DNA of 64,000 nucleotides from Clostridia bacterium (GCA_017936765.1 JAGBEX010000002.1:1-64000), one strand, 5' to 3'; numbered from the stretch's first letter, positions 1 through 8,484 are shown. The notes: generated by a model not told the origin, from the letters alone. Program-made: numbers and translations.

Positions 1-29
1 CGGCTTACACGATTTCAGTCCTGCGGACG

Positions 30-60
30 GCTGAATTGGTCAACCTGAATCAGCTTTTTT
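30..60 (+). terminator. Possible intrinsic terminator of a gene upstream of the window
   Basis: GCTGA (30-34) can pair with TCAGC (50-54), with an inner GGT/ACC pairing, and six T follow directly. It would end transcription of a gene lying to the left of the window. The remaining leader (61-295) is AT-rich before the first gene. I see no convincing -35/-10 pair in it; a TACAAT-like -10 near 237 has no good -35. Confidence 0.4.
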
Positions 61-295
61 CAGTCTGCCCCCTATATATAGCAGTATATCATGTTTTTCC
101 GGCAGGGGGAAAGCCTTCCAAAAAAAGTATCAGAAATCGAAATTATTTTTCATTTCCACAAAAAAGAAAAGAAAATATCCAAAAATGTTCTTGTAACCAA
201 AAAAAGAATGTGAATGTTCCCCGCCCCCATTTCATATACAATAACAGTAACAAGTCCACCAGAATGGACAAAAAAGAAAACAGGAGGAACGAATC

Positions 296-1258
296 ATGAA
301 GAAGTTTGCTGCTCTGCTGCTGGCGATGCTGCTGGTGCTGACCATGACCGTTGGTTCTGCCATGGCCGAAGTTACCGTTGGTATCGTGAACAACCCCCCG
401 TCCGAGTCCGGCTACCGCGAGGCCAACGTGAAGGACTTCGAGGCCGTGTTCTCCGCTGAGAACGGCTACACCGCCAAGACCTACTACTCCCTGAAGAACG
501 ACGAGCAGCTGGCTGCCGCTCAGCAGTTCATCACCGATGGTGTGGACTACCTGCTGATCTCCGCCGCTGAGACCACCGGTTGGGACGCTGTGCTGACCTC
601 CGCTCAGGAGAATGGCATCCCCGTGTTCCTGTTCGACCGCATGATCGCCTGCGACGAGAGCCTGTACGAGGCTGCCGTTGTGTCCGACATGGCGAACCAG
701 GGCAAACTGGCCGTGGAATGGCTGATCGCCCAGAACCTGGAAGCTTACAACATCATCCACATCCAGGGCGCTATGGGTTCCGATGCTCAGATCGGCCGTA
801 CCGGCGCGCTGGACGAGCAGGTGAAGAACAACGACAACTGGAAGCTCGTTGTGCAGCAGACCGCTACCTGGGACGAAGCTGAAGCCAAGAAGATCACCGA
901 GTCCGTGATCAACTCCAAGGAAGCCTTCAACATCATCTACGCCGAGAACGACGGCATGGCCAAGGGCGCTGTGGCTGCCCTGGACGAGGCTGGCATCTCC
1001 CACGGCGTGGGCAAGGACGTCATCGTGATGGGCTTTGACTGCAACCGCTGGGCGCTTCGCGAACTGCTGGCCGGCAACTGGAACTACGACGGCCAGTGCT
1101 CTCCCTTCCAGGCTCAGGTCATTTCCGATCTGATCCAGAAGCTGGAAGCTGGTGAGGCTCTGAACCTGGAATCCAAGAAGATCATCTCCGAGGAGAAGGG
1201 CTTCGACGCCACCACCATCACTCAGGCTGACATCGACACCTACGGCCTGGGCGAGTAA
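296..1258 (+). CDS. ytfQ: Sugar ABC transporter substrate-binding protein, YtfQ (galactofuranose) type
   Basis: Extracytoplasmic sugar-binding protein that hands its ligand to the transporter encoded by the next three genes. It has 320 residues, close to the family length. Residues 1-24 form a signal peptide ending AMA before EVTVG; there is no lipobox cysteine, so the protein is probably released or held by another means. The body is a type I periplasmic-binding (RbsB/LacI-like) fold. The block TGW..VL..A....IPVFL.DR strongly resembles E. coli YtfQ. The start is set by GGAGGAACGAATC just upstream. It leads an operon ytfQ-ytfR-ytfT-yjfF, the gene order of the E. coli galactofuranose importer. 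Function is inferred from sequence likeness and gene order; ribose or another furanose remains possible. Confidence 0.85.
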   Translation: MKKFAALLLAMLLVLTMTVGSAMAEVTVGIVNNPPSESGYREANVKDFEAVFSAENGYTAKTYYSLKNDEQLAAAQQFITDGVDYLLISAAETTGWDAVLTSAQENGIPVFLFDRMIACDESLYEAAVVSDMANQGKLAVEWLIAQNLEAYNIIHIQGAMGSDAQIGRTGALDEQVKNNDNWKLVVQQTATWDEAEAKKITESVINSKEAFNIIYAENDGMAKGAVAALDEAGISHGVGKDVIVMGFDCNRWALRELLAGNWNYDGQCSPFQAQVISDLIQKLEAGEALNLESKKIISEEKGFDATTITQADIDTYGLGE

Positions 1259-1381
1259 GCACAGGTGAAACCTGAGTAACAAGTAAACCCCTGCGCGGTG
1301 CGGTCTGTGTGGAGTGATCCGCCTACCGCACCGCGCTTCGTGGCTTTTTCAGGAAGGCACAGCATGGAAGGAGGAACGTGT

Positions 1382-2890
1382 ATGCAAAACGATGTCGTTT
1401 TGTCTATGCGTGGTATCGGCAAAACATTTCCCGGCGTGCGGGCGCTGCACAATGTGGATTTCACCCTGCGCAAGGGCGAGGTCCACGCATTGATGGGCGA
1501 AAACGGCGCCGGAAAATCCACCCTGATCAAGGTGCTTACCGGCGTTTACACCAAGGACGCCGGCACCATCCACCTGGACGGCGTGGAGGGCGAGGTCATC
1601 ATCCGCTCTCCCCAGGACGCCCAGCAGGTGGGCATCAGCACCGTGTATCAGGAGATCACGCTCTGCCCCAATATCACCGTGGCAGAAAATATGTTCATTG
1701 GCCGGGGCAAGGGTGTTCTGGTCAAGCGCAGGGACATGGAGAAGCGTGCCGGTGAGATCCTCCAAAGCCTGGGCATCCCCGCCCGCCCCAAGCAGCAGCT
1801 GGGCAGCTGCTCCCTGGCCGTGCAGCAGATGGTGGCCATCGCCCGCGCGGTGGACATGGACTGCAAGGTGCTGATCCTGGATGAGCCTACCTCCTCCCTG
1901 GACGACAAGGAAGTGGAGATGCTCTTCTCCCTCATGCGCGACCTGAAGAGCCGCGGCGTGGGCATCATTTTCGTGACCCACTTCCTGGAGCAGGTCTATG
2001 CCGTCAGCGACCGGATCACCGTTTTGCGCAATGGTGAACTGGTGGGCGAATATGAGGTGAAGGATCTCCCCCAGGTGGAGCTGGTGTCCAAAATGATGGG
2101 CAAGGAGCTGGAGGGCCTGAGCGACCTGGTGCGGGACGATACCCCCGTGGCAGATACCTCCACCCCCGTGTATGAGGCCAGCGAGCTTTCCAGCGCCGCG
2201 GGCGTGAATCCCTTTGATTTCGCCATCCGCAAGGGCGAGGTCAACGGCTTCACCGGCCTGCTGGGTTCCGGTCGATCGGAGAGCGTCCGCGCCATCTTCG
2301 GTGCAGACCGCGTCACTGGCGGCAAGGTCAAGATCGACGGCAAGACCGTGAAGGTCGGCAAGCCCATCGATGCCATGAAGCAGGGCATCGGCTACCTGCC
2401 CGAGGACCGCAAGGACGACGGCATCATTGCCGATCTGAGCGTGCGGGACAACATCATCCTGGCGCTGCAGGTGGAGAAGGGTTTCTTCCATCCCTTCTCC
2501 CAGGCGGAGGCAGAGGCCTTTGCCGAGGAATACATTAAGGCGCTGGAGATCAAGACCGCATCCTCCGATACGCCCATCAAGTCCCTTTCCGGCGGCAACC
2601 AGCAGAAGGTCATTCTGGCACGGTGGCTTTTGACCCACCCCAAGTACCTGATCCTGGATGAACCCACCCGCGGCATCGACGTGGGTACCAAAACGGAGAT
2701 CCAGCGCCTGGTGCGCAAGCTGGCGGAAGAGGGCATGAGCGTCACCTTTATTTCCTCGGAGATCGAAGAAATGCTGCGCACCTGTTCCAGGCTCATCGTC
2801 ATGCGCGACCGCCACATCGTGGGCGAGCTTCGCGGCACCGAACTGACCCAGGACAATGTGATGCGTACCATTGCGGGAGGTGGAGACTGA
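1382..2890 (+). CDS. ytfR: Sugar ABC transporter ATP-binding protein, YtfR type (two ATPase domains)
   Basis: Cytoplasmic energiser of the importer, 502 residues, with two fused ATPase domains as usual for ribose/galactofuranose systems. Domain 1 has Walker A GENGAGKS at residues 39-46, a weak signature (SLAVQQMVAIARA) and Walker B LILDEPTSSLD. Domain 2 has a degenerate Walker A (LLGSGRSESV), a good signature (LSGGNQQKV) and Walker B LILDEPTRGIDVG. This asymmetry is normal for the family. An in-frame start exists at 1298, but GGAAGGAGG about 7 bases before 1382 and the family's N-terminus (VLSMRGIGKTFPGV) favour 1382. It is separated from ytfQ by 123 bases and from the next start by one base. 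Confidence 0.9.
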   Translation: MQNDVVLSMRGIGKTFPGVRALHNVDFTLRKGEVHALMGENGAGKSTLIKVLTGVYTKDAGTIHLDGVEGEVIIRSPQDAQQVGISTVYQEITLCPNITVAENMFIGRGKGVLVKRRDMEKRAGEILQSLGIPARPKQQLGSCSLAVQQMVAIARAVDMDCKVLILDEPTSSLDDKEVEMLFSLMRDLKSRGVGIIFVTHFLEQVYAVSDRITVLRNGELVGEYEVKDLPQVELVSKMMGKELEGLSDLVRDDTPVADTSTPVYEASELSSAAGVNPFDFAIRKGEVNGFTGLLGSGRSESVRAIFGADRVTGGKVKIDGKTVKVGKPIDAMKQGIGYLPEDRKDDGIIADLSVRDNIILALQVEKGFFHPFSQAEAEAFAEEYIKALEIKTASSDTPIKSLSGGNQQKVILARWLLTHPKYLILDEPTRGIDVGTKTEIQRLVRKLAEEGMSVTFISSEIEEMLRTCSRLIVMRDRHIVGELRGTELTQDNVMRTIAGGGD

Positions 2891-2891
2891 T

Positions 2892-3962
2892 ATGGCAAAG
2901 CAGACCAAAATCAACTGGAGTAAGCACTCGCAGCTGCTGGTGCCGCTGCTCTCCATTGCGCTGATCGTGCTGTTCAACGCCTTCCGCGATCCCAGCTTTT
3001 TCTCCATTGAGATCACCACCAACAATGCAGGCAGCACGGTGCTGACCGGCAACCTGATCTCCATCCTCAACGGCGCCAGCGAGCTGGCCATCCTGGCCAT
3101 GGGCATGACGCTGGTCACCGCAGCCTGCGGCGGCCAGGATATCTCCGTGGGCGCCCTGGCAGCCATCGCAGGCAGTATGTTCGTGAAGGTGCTGCGCGCG
3201 GGCGAGATCACCCCCGGCACCATCGCCCTGGGCTTTGTAGCCTGCTGCGCGGTAGCCATGGCCTTTGGCGCCTTCAATGGCACGCTGGTCTCCGTATTCA
3301 AGATCCAGCCCATGATCGCCACCCTGGTGCTGTTCACCTGCGGCCGCTCTGTGGCCTACTGGATCAATGGCGGCGCTACCCCCACCGTGGAAAGCCCGTT
3401 GATCACCGCCATCGGCAGCTTCATCCCCGGTGTGCCGGTGCCTACCCCCATCATCATTGTGATCATCACGGCCATTGTTCTCGCGCTGGTGTTCAAGTTC
3501 ACCTCCCTGGGGCTGTACACCCAGGCCGTGGGCATCAACCAGCGTGCTGCCCGGCTCAACGGCATCAACACCACCAGCATCAAGCTGCTCTCCTTCATGA
3601 TCCTGGGTGTGTGCTGCGCCATTGCGGGCGTCATCGCCGTGAGCCGCCTGTCCCTCATCAACCACGAGACCCTGCTGCTGGACATTGAAATGGACGCCAT
3701 TCTGGCGGTGGCCATCGGCGGCAACGCCCTGGGCGGCGGCAAGTTCAAGGTGGCCGGTTCCGTGCTGGGTGCCTACGCCATCCAGGCGCTGACCATCACC
3801 CTCTATGCCATGAAGGTTCCCTCCACCGACGTGAAGGCCTACAAGGCCATTGTGATCATCCTCATCGTGGTGATCGGCTCTCCCGTGGTGAAGGCCAAGC
3901 TGAACCAGCTGTGGAAGAAGCTCCGGGAAGGCAAGCATGGAAAGGAGGTGGCCCAGGCATGA
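2892..3962 (+). CDS. ytfT: Sugar ABC transporter permease, YtfT type
   Basis: Integral membrane permease of 356 residues in the BPD_transp_2 (RbsC-like) family. It forms half of the membrane channel with the next gene product. The family motif appears as LVTAACGGQDISVGALAAIAG, where most relatives have GGIDLSVG; several hydrophobic segments flank it. The second conserved motif, ILAVAIGGNALGGG, lies near residue 270. The start at 2892 is chosen because GGGAGGTGGAG precedes it and its ATG follows the ytfR stop by one base; an in-frame start at 2871 would overlap ytfR. The C-terminus overlaps the next gene by four bases (ATGA), indicating translational coupling. Confidence 0.87.
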   Translation: MAKQTKINWSKHSQLLVPLLSIALIVLFNAFRDPSFFSIEITTNNAGSTVLTGNLISILNGASELAILAMGMTLVTAACGGQDISVGALAAIAGSMFVKVLRAGEITPGTIALGFVACCAVAMAFGAFNGTLVSVFKIQPMIATLVLFTCGRSVAYWINGGATPTVESPLITAIGSFIPGVPVPTPIIIVIITAIVLALVFKFTSLGLYTQAVGINQRAARLNGINTTSIKLLSFMILGVCCAIAGVIAVSRLSLINHETLLLDIEMDAILAVAIGGNALGGGKFKVAGSVLGAYAIQALTITLYAMKVPSTDVKAYKAIVIILIVVIGSPVVKAKLNQLWKKLREGKHGKEVAQA

Positions 3963-5029
3963 AAAACCGAGACCTGAAGCGCCGCGAGCCGCTGACCGAT
4001 ACCCAGCTGCTCCTGACCATTACCATCTGCATTTTCTTCACCATGTACTTTGCTGCCATGGCCATCTGGGGCGGCGGCTTCCTGCGCTGGCAGCAGGTAT
4101 TTGACATGCTGAACAACAATGCTGCCCTGATCATCGTGGCCTGCGGCCTCACGGTGGTCATGATCGGCGGCGGCATCGATATCTCCGTGGGCGGCGTCAC
4201 CGCCCTGGTGGTGATGAGCTGCATCGTCCACATGAACAATGGGGGCAGCATCTTTACCGCTGCGCTGCTGGCGCTGAGCATCGGCCTGTGCTTTGGCCTG
4301 GTGCATGGCTTCCTCATCTCCTACCTGGAGATCCAGCCCTTCATCATCACCCTGGCGGGCATGTTCTTTGCAAGAGGCATGACCACCATCGTCTCCCTGG
4401 AGCCGCAGAAGATCGCCCACGAGGGCTTCCAGCAGCTGATGAAGACCAAGATCGAGATCCCCTGGCTGGGCTACATTGCCAAGAAGGGCAACCTGATCCC
4501 CGCCCGCATGGAGATCGGCGTGGTGGTGGCGCTGCTGATCGTCCTCATCATCTTCTTCGTGCTGAAAAAGACCCGCCTGGGCCGCAACTTCTACGCCATG
4601 GGCGGCAACAGCCAGTCCGCGCTGATGCTGGGCGTGAACGTGAAGCGCACCCGCTTCTACTCCTACCTCATCAGCGGCGTGCTCTCCGGCATTGCGGGCT
4701 TTGTGTTCATGATGCACACCGGCGCAGGCAACGCCACCAACGCCGCCGGTGCCGAGATGAACGCCATCGCCTCGGCCATCATTGGCGGCACGCTGCTCTC
4801 CGGCGGCGTGGGCAACGTGATCGGCACCCTCTTCGGCACGCTGACGCTGACCACCATCAAGGCCATCGTGACCACCTCCGGCCTGCGCGACCCCTGGTGG
4901 CAGTCCATCACCACCGGCGCGATGCTGTGCTTCTTCATCCTGCTGCAAAGCCTGGTGCTTTCCAACCGCGGCAAGGGCGGCCTGAAGAAGATGCTGCCCC
5001 AATGGCTGAAGGTCACCCAGAAGGACTGA
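3959..5029 (+). CDS. yjfF: Sugar ABC transporter permease, YjfF type
   Basis: Second membrane permease of the galactofuranose-type importer, 356 residues. The sequence shows VVMIGGGIDISVGG, then FIITLAGMFFARGM and AIASAIIGGTLLSGGVGNVIGTLFG, all close to E. coli YjfF. A second dedicated permease rather than a homodimer is what separates the Ytf/Yjf system from RbsABC. The ATG overlaps the ytfT stop (ATGA) and AAAGGAGGTGG precedes it. A strong terminator follows directly, so the operon ends here. The only doubt is the exact substrate. Confidence 0.87.
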   Translation: MKNRDLKRREPLTDTQLLLTITICIFFTMYFAAMAIWGGGFLRWQQVFDMLNNNAALIIVACGLTVVMIGGGIDISVGGVTALVVMSCIVHMNNGGSIFTAALLALSIGLCFGLVHGFLISYLEIQPFIITLAGMFFARGMTTIVSLEPQKIAHEGFQQLMKTKIEIPWLGYIAKKGNLIPARMEIGVVVALLIVLIIFFVLKKTRLGRNFYAMGGNSQSALMLGVNVKRTRFYSYLISGVLSGIAGFVFMMHTGAGNATNAAGAEMNAIASAIIGGTLLSGGVGNVIGTLFGTLTLTTIKAIVTTSGLRDPWWQSITTGAMLCFFILLQSLVLSNRGKGGLKKMLPQWLKVTQKD

Positions 5030-5035
5030 TAAAGC

Positions 5036-5066
5036 AACCCCACCGGCAAAACCGGTGGGGTTTTCT
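5036..5066 (+). terminator. Intrinsic terminator of the ytfQRT-yjfF operon
   Basis: An 11-bp GC-rich stem (AACCCCACCGG / CCGGTGGGGTT, loop CAAAA) is followed by TTTTCTT, seven bases after the yjfF stop. Confidence 0.9.
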
Positions 5067-5075
5067 TATGGCTGC

Positions 5076-5143
5076 GATTCCTGCAGCATCCAATCCACAT
5101 ACAGTCCATACCCCTGCGTGGGGTCACTCACAAACACATGGGT
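5076..5143 (-). pseudogene. Detached duplicate of the spoIVB 3' end (68 bp)
   Basis: These 68 bases match 5838-5905, the last codons of spoIVB, at 65 of 68 positions and in the same orientation. Read on the minus strand they still encode THVFVSDPTQGYGLYVDWML followed by a short tail and a stop. No start, ribosome site or rest of the gene is present, so this is a remnant. With the true spoIVB end it forms a direct repeat around the gene at 5180-5725, as if that gene arrived with a duplication of the target end. Confidence 0.8.
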
Positions 5144-5179
5144 GTGTCGGTGATACCAAACTCTCTGTGGTTTAACAAG

Positions 5180-5725
5180 TCAAAAGAGTACGCCAACTCC
5201 ACTGGCTGTGAAATGGTAAGCAGCAGTTTTTTCAGCCAATGCATGCCAGTTTTCCGACGTCAAAAAATCGATTAGGTTTTTATGTATACCGTAATAATCC
5301 TCAATCAGCGTGTAAACCGGACGACCATTTCCTTCGGCGGAACAATCGTATCTGACAACGCGAATATAGGGTACCGTATCAATCTCTACAAGATCCGTTG
5401 TGATCATTTTCTTCTCAAAGCTGAAGAAAGCATTCTGTTGAATTTCTTCAGTTTTCAATTTCCGGTTCACATTGACTTTCCCAGCCGGACGGCCGGAAAC
5501 AGTTGTGACTTCTGTTCTGCTTTCTTTTGATTTGTAGGCAAGTTTGCCTACGGTATCCAGATCGATCGCCATACCCTTTTCCTTTAGATAGCACCCCCTG
5601 CTGCCTCCCACACATGCGCATTCAAACAGTGCATGATAGAAAGAAGCTGTGTCATGTTCAAAAATCACTGCTGCATAGTGGCTTGAATCTATATTCTGTG
5701 TAATGAACAATTCCGTGTAGCTCAT
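5180..5725 (-). CDS. Hypothetical protein, probably acquired
   Basis: Soluble protein of 181 residues that I do not recognise. It contains no signal peptide or membrane segment. Visible features are a short Cys-rich stretch (ECACVGGSRGC, near residue 37) and a central run typical of alpha/beta proteins. Base composition is clearly more AT-rich than all neighbours. The start at 5725 is chosen for GAGGAGG nine bases upstream; a start at 5743 would ignore it. It has its own promoter (TTGTTT-17-TATGAT on the minus strand). Together with the flanking 68-bp direct repeat this suggests horizontal gain between spoIVB and the ytf operon. Function unknown. Confidence 0.65.
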   Translation of the reverse strand: MSYTELFITQNIDSSHYAAVIFEHDTASFYHALFECACVGGSRGCYLKEKGMAIDLDTVGKLAYKSKESRTEVTTVSGRPAGKVNVNRKLKTEEIQQNAFFSFEKKMITTDLVEIDTVPYIRVVRYDCSAEGNGRPVYTLIEDYYGIHKNLIDFLTSENWHALAEKTAAYHFTASGVGVLF

Positions 5726-5775
5726 GACAATTTTCCTCCTCAAAGCAAACGAAGTCGATATGTATCTACACCTCT

Positions 5776-5804
5776 ATCATACAGTAACCGCCAAATAAAA
5801 ACAA
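5776..5804 (-). promoter_or_regulatory. Sigma-A-like promoter of the hypothetical gene 5180-5725
   Basis: On the minus strand TTGTTT (5799-5804) and TATGAT (5776-5781) are 17 bases apart, about 50 bases upstream of the start. The -35 overlaps the T-tract of the spoIVB terminator hairpin. Confidence 0.55.
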
Positions 5805-5826
5805 GAGAGCAGCCGCCCTCTTGCTC
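5794..5826 (-). terminator. Probable terminator of spoIVB
   Basis: On the minus strand an imperfect hairpin AGAGGGC / GCTCTCT is followed by TTGTTTTTATT. It begins at the spoIVB stop codon. Confidence 0.45.
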
Positions 5827-7081
5827 AAACTTGTCCAGATTCCTGCAGCATCCAATCCACATACAACCCATACCCCTGCGTGGGGTCACTTACAAACACA
5901 TGGGTCACCGCCCCGATGATCCGCCCGTCCTGGATGATGGGGCTGCCGCTCATGCCCTGCACGATGCCACCGGTGGCGTCCAGCAGGCGCTGGTCGGTGA
6001 CCTTGATCACCATGCTTTTGGGCGCGGGGGCGCTTTGCTGGTTCACCCGGGTGATCTCAATGGCAAACTCCTGCACACCGCTGCCGTCCACCGTGGAGAG
6101 GATGGTGGCGGCACCCTCATGCACGCCGGAGCGCAGGCCGATGGGCAGGCCATCGGGGTAGAGGGTGCTGGCTGGTGCGGCCTCCATGGTGCCGTAAATG
6201 CCCAGCACATTGTTCTTGCGGATGTCCCCCAGCTTCACCGGGTCCATCAGAAAGCTGCCCTTCAGCTCGCCGGGAGCGCCCTTCTGGCCCCGCTGCACCG
6301 CCACCACGTCCGCCTGCAAGATCTGCCCCTGGCTCACCGTCAGCACCTGGCCGGTGTCGCCATCGGTAATGGCGTGACCCAGCGCGGCATAGGCGCCGGT
6401 CTCCGGGTCGTAGAAGCTCAGGGTGCCAACACCAGCGGTGGAGTCCCGCACCCAGGCGCCCATGCGCACCGTGCCGGTGGAGTTATCCAGCCTTGGCGTC
6501 ATGGTGGTGGTGAAAACCGCCCCTTCCCGGGCATACTCCACAGGCAGGGGCTTTTCGCCCAGGCGAGCGATCAGCTCCGTCAGCTGCTGGGCGCTGATGA
6601 TCTCCACCCCGTCCACCTTGCGCAGCACGTCCCCCGGCCTGATGCCGCACAGCGCCGCCGGGCTGACGGCCTCGCTCAGGTCGCTGGTACCCACCACCAG
6701 CACGCCATCGGTGCGCATGGCCACGCCAATGGCGCTACCCCCGGGGATCAGCCGCTTTTCCGGGCTGACCTGCACCTCCACCTTTTTCAGGGGAAGAATA
6801 CCCATCAGGCTCAGCATCAGTTCGCTGGTGCCAGCGGTTTCGCTCACCAGCGCCACCTGCCCCAGGGTCTCGTCCTCCGAGGCGGACACAGCCAGATTCC
6901 CCTGCCGGGGCGTTAATTGCAGCTGCGCGCCCAGATTCATCTCTCTCACCTGACCCTGGGTCAGCGCCAGGGTATCCGGCAGGGTACGCAGCGCCTGCTG
7001 CATGGGCGAAAAATACCCCAGCGAAAGGAACAGAGACAGCACGATGCCGGTGGCGCGCTTCAATCGTGAAGGATGTTTCAT
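5825..7081 (-). CDS. spoIVB: SpoIVB sporulation serine peptidase (S55) with PDZ domain
   Basis: Signalling protease of spore formation. In Bacillus it is made in the forespore, crosses into the intermembrane space and triggers pro-sigma-K processing. It has 418 residues, the normal length. An N-terminal hydrophobic anchor (about 10-24) is followed by a PDZ region (about 110-190) containing GIRPGDVLRKVDG, then the S55 domain. The catalytic residues fall at H236 (ALGHAITD), D363 (KVTDQRLL) and S378 (GIVQGMSGSP), the same numbers I recall for Bacillus SpoIVB. The C-terminus THVFVSDPTQGYGLYVDWML is diagnostic. The ribosome site is weak. spo0A, its usual neighbour, is not adjacent here. This gene is the best evidence that the organism forms spores. 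Confidence 0.93.
   Translation of the reverse strand: MKHPSRLKRATGIVLSLFLSLGYFSPMQQALRTLPDTLALTQGQVREMNLGAQLQLTPRQGNLAVSASEDETLGQVALVSETAGTSELMLSLMGILPLKKVEVQVSPEKRLIPGGSAIGVAMRTDGVLVVGTSDLSEAVSPAALCGIRPGDVLRKVDGVEIISAQQLTELIARLGEKPLPVEYAREGAVFTTTMTPRLDNSTGTVRMGAWVRDSTAGVGTLSFYDPETGAYAALGHAITDGDTGQVLTVSQGQILQADVVAVQRGQKGAPGELKGSFLMDPVKLGDIRKNNVLGIYGTMEAAPASTLYPDGLPIGLRSGVHEGAATILSTVDGSGVQEFAIEITRVNQQSAPAPKSMVIKVTDQRLLDATGGIVQGMSGSPIIQDGRIIGAVTHVFVSDPTQGYGLYVDWMLQESGQV
5838..5905 (-). repeat. 68-bp direct repeat, copy inside spoIVB
   Basis: Partner of 5076-5143 with three mismatches. This copy is the functional one because it sits in frame at the end of the intact spoIVB. Confidence 0.85.
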
Positions 7082-7162
7082 GGGCAGCCCTCGCTTTCTT
7101 CTCCAGCAGTTTGCCGGAGAAAAACGCGAGGCATACTGGGATTTCGCGGGGAGAATGGCAGC

Positions 7163-7204
7163 AAAAAAGGCTTCTGCCGAACACTTGGTTCAGGCAGAAG
7201 CCTT
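7163..7204 (-). terminator. Terminator of the SARP-type regulator gene
   Basis: On the minus strand AAGGCTTCTGCC (7193-7204) pairs perfectly with GGCAGAAGCCTT (7167-7178) and is followed by TTTTTTG. It begins about 12 bases past the stop codon. Confidence 0.85.
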
Positions 7205-7215
7205 TCGTATACTAA

Positions 7216-8421
7216 TTATTCTCCCTTTTTCCCATTGGCATCCCAGCGCTTGCCCGCGTTCAGCAGAGCGAAGCGGCAGGCCAGGCGGCTGTCGGAATTG
7301 GGGAATTGCTGGTAGAAGCCGCGCTTGATGCGCTCCATGATCATCTGGCCCTGCATCTCGCTGGCCATGGGCAGCAGCATGGCGATCTGGTTCACGTTTT
7401 GGCGGGTCACGGTGTCGCCGCGGCGCAGGTTGGAGCGCATCACGTCCATCAGGCCGGTCATGGTACGATCCAGCTGCAGGGGCTGATCCTCCAGGCCGGT
7501 CACCATCACCACGCCCAGCAGGATATCCGCGCCCAGGCGCTCCAGGCAGCGCTTCTGCAGGTGATACATCTCCCGGAAAATATGGCTGTCGCACACCAGC
7601 GCGCCAGCGGTGTCCACATCGCTGACCAGGCTGTTATACAGGTCGTTGAGCGTATCGGTAATGGTCTGCTCGCTGCGCATCAGCTGGGCGTAGTATTCCC
7701 GCACGTTTTCCTCGTGGCGCTGCTCGTCCAGGGCGCCGGTCAGGTTGCTGGCGTGCTGATACTGCCGCAGCGCTTCCTGATCCCGTCGGGCACTCATCAG
7801 CGCTTCGGTCAGGCGCAGGTGCAGGCCATCGTTGAAGGGCTGAGCATCCAGGGCGGTGCGGCACACGCTGATCATTTCCTGGTTGTCGCCCTCCTGCTCC
7901 AGCAGGTTCAGGTAGTTTTCCACCATGGTCAGGTACATCAGGCGCACCTTTTCGGCCCGAGGCTTTGCCCACAGGGGACATTCCTGATCCTGCAAGAGTT
8001 CGCCGGCAAACATTTGCAGCGCCGCGCGGAACTGGTGGCGCACCTCGCCCGTCAATTCCTCCACCTTTTCCAGGCGCTCGGCCATGCTTTCAAACTCTTC
8101 CAGATCCACGGTCACGCCGTTTTGCGTTTCCCAGCGGTAGCCGCCGCGGGCGGTGACCAGGCAGCTGGCCAGCACCGGATCCACCTGGGTGAGAATGGTG
8201 CGCAGGCGGCTGACAAGGGTCTTCAGCGCGCCCTCGGGGCTGGTGGACGTCTCGTTGGGCCACATGATCTCCATCAGTCGCCGGGCGGGTACGCTGCCGC
8301 CCTGGTGCAGCATCAGGTACTGCATCAGCGCAATGCCCTTGGGCGATTTGGCCAGGGTGCTGTCGGCGGTGCGGCCGTCCACATCCACATGGAATCCACC
8401 CAGCAGACGAACGTGGATCAT
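7216..8421 (-). CDS. SARP/BTAD-family transcriptional regulator with degenerate GGDEF-like C-terminus
   Basis: Probable DNA-binding regulator of 401 residues. Residues 1-95 resemble an OmpR-type winged helix (IHVRLLGGFHVDVDG... ALKTLVSRLRTIL), as in AfsR/SARP activators. Residues about 100-255 are a helical BTAD/TPR region (EFESMAERLEK... LHLRLTEALM... ALRQYQHA). Residues about 290-385 look like a GGDEF fold (DVMRSNLRRGDTVTR followed by NVNQIAMLLP where GGDEFALLLP would stand), but the GGDEF signature is absent, so no cyclase activity is expected. The start at 8421 follows GGAGGGAAATACC; an upstream in-frame start at 8457 lacks a site. It is monocistronic with its own promoter and terminator. 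Target genes are unknown; the envelope operon upstream is a candidate. Confidence 0.75.
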   Translation of the reverse strand: MIHVRLLGGFHVDVDGRTADSTLAKSPKGIALMQYLMLHQGGSVPARRLMEIMWPNETSTSPEGALKTLVSRLRTILTQVDPVLASCLVTARGGYRWETQNGVTVDLEEFESMAERLEKVEELTGEVRHQFRAALQMFAGELLQDQECPLWAKPRAEKVRLMYLTMVENYLNLLEQEGDNQEMISVCRTALDAQPFNDGLHLRLTEALMSARRDQEALRQYQHASNLTGALDEQRHEENVREYYAQLMRSEQTITDTLNDLYNSLVSDVDTAGALVCDSHIFREMYHLQKRCLERLGADILLGVVMVTGLEDQPLQLDRTMTGLMDVMRSNLRRGDTVTRQNVNQIAMLLPMASEMQGQMIMERIKRGFYQQFPNSDSRLACRFALLNAGKRWDANGKKGE

Positions 8422-8433
8422 GGTATTTCCCTC

Positions 8434-8484
8434 CGTAACACATAAGGTTACGTACATTATAGCACAAGCGGAACGAAAATGAAA
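8434..8484 (-). promoter_or_regulatory. Promoter and inverted repeat ahead of the SARP-type regulator
   Basis: On the minus strand TTTCAT (8479-8484) and TATAAT (8456-8461) are 17 bases apart. Between the -10 and the ribosome site lies CGTAAC (8434-8439) with its inverted copy GTTACG (8447-8452), spacer 7, a possible autoregulatory operator. Confidence 0.5.
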
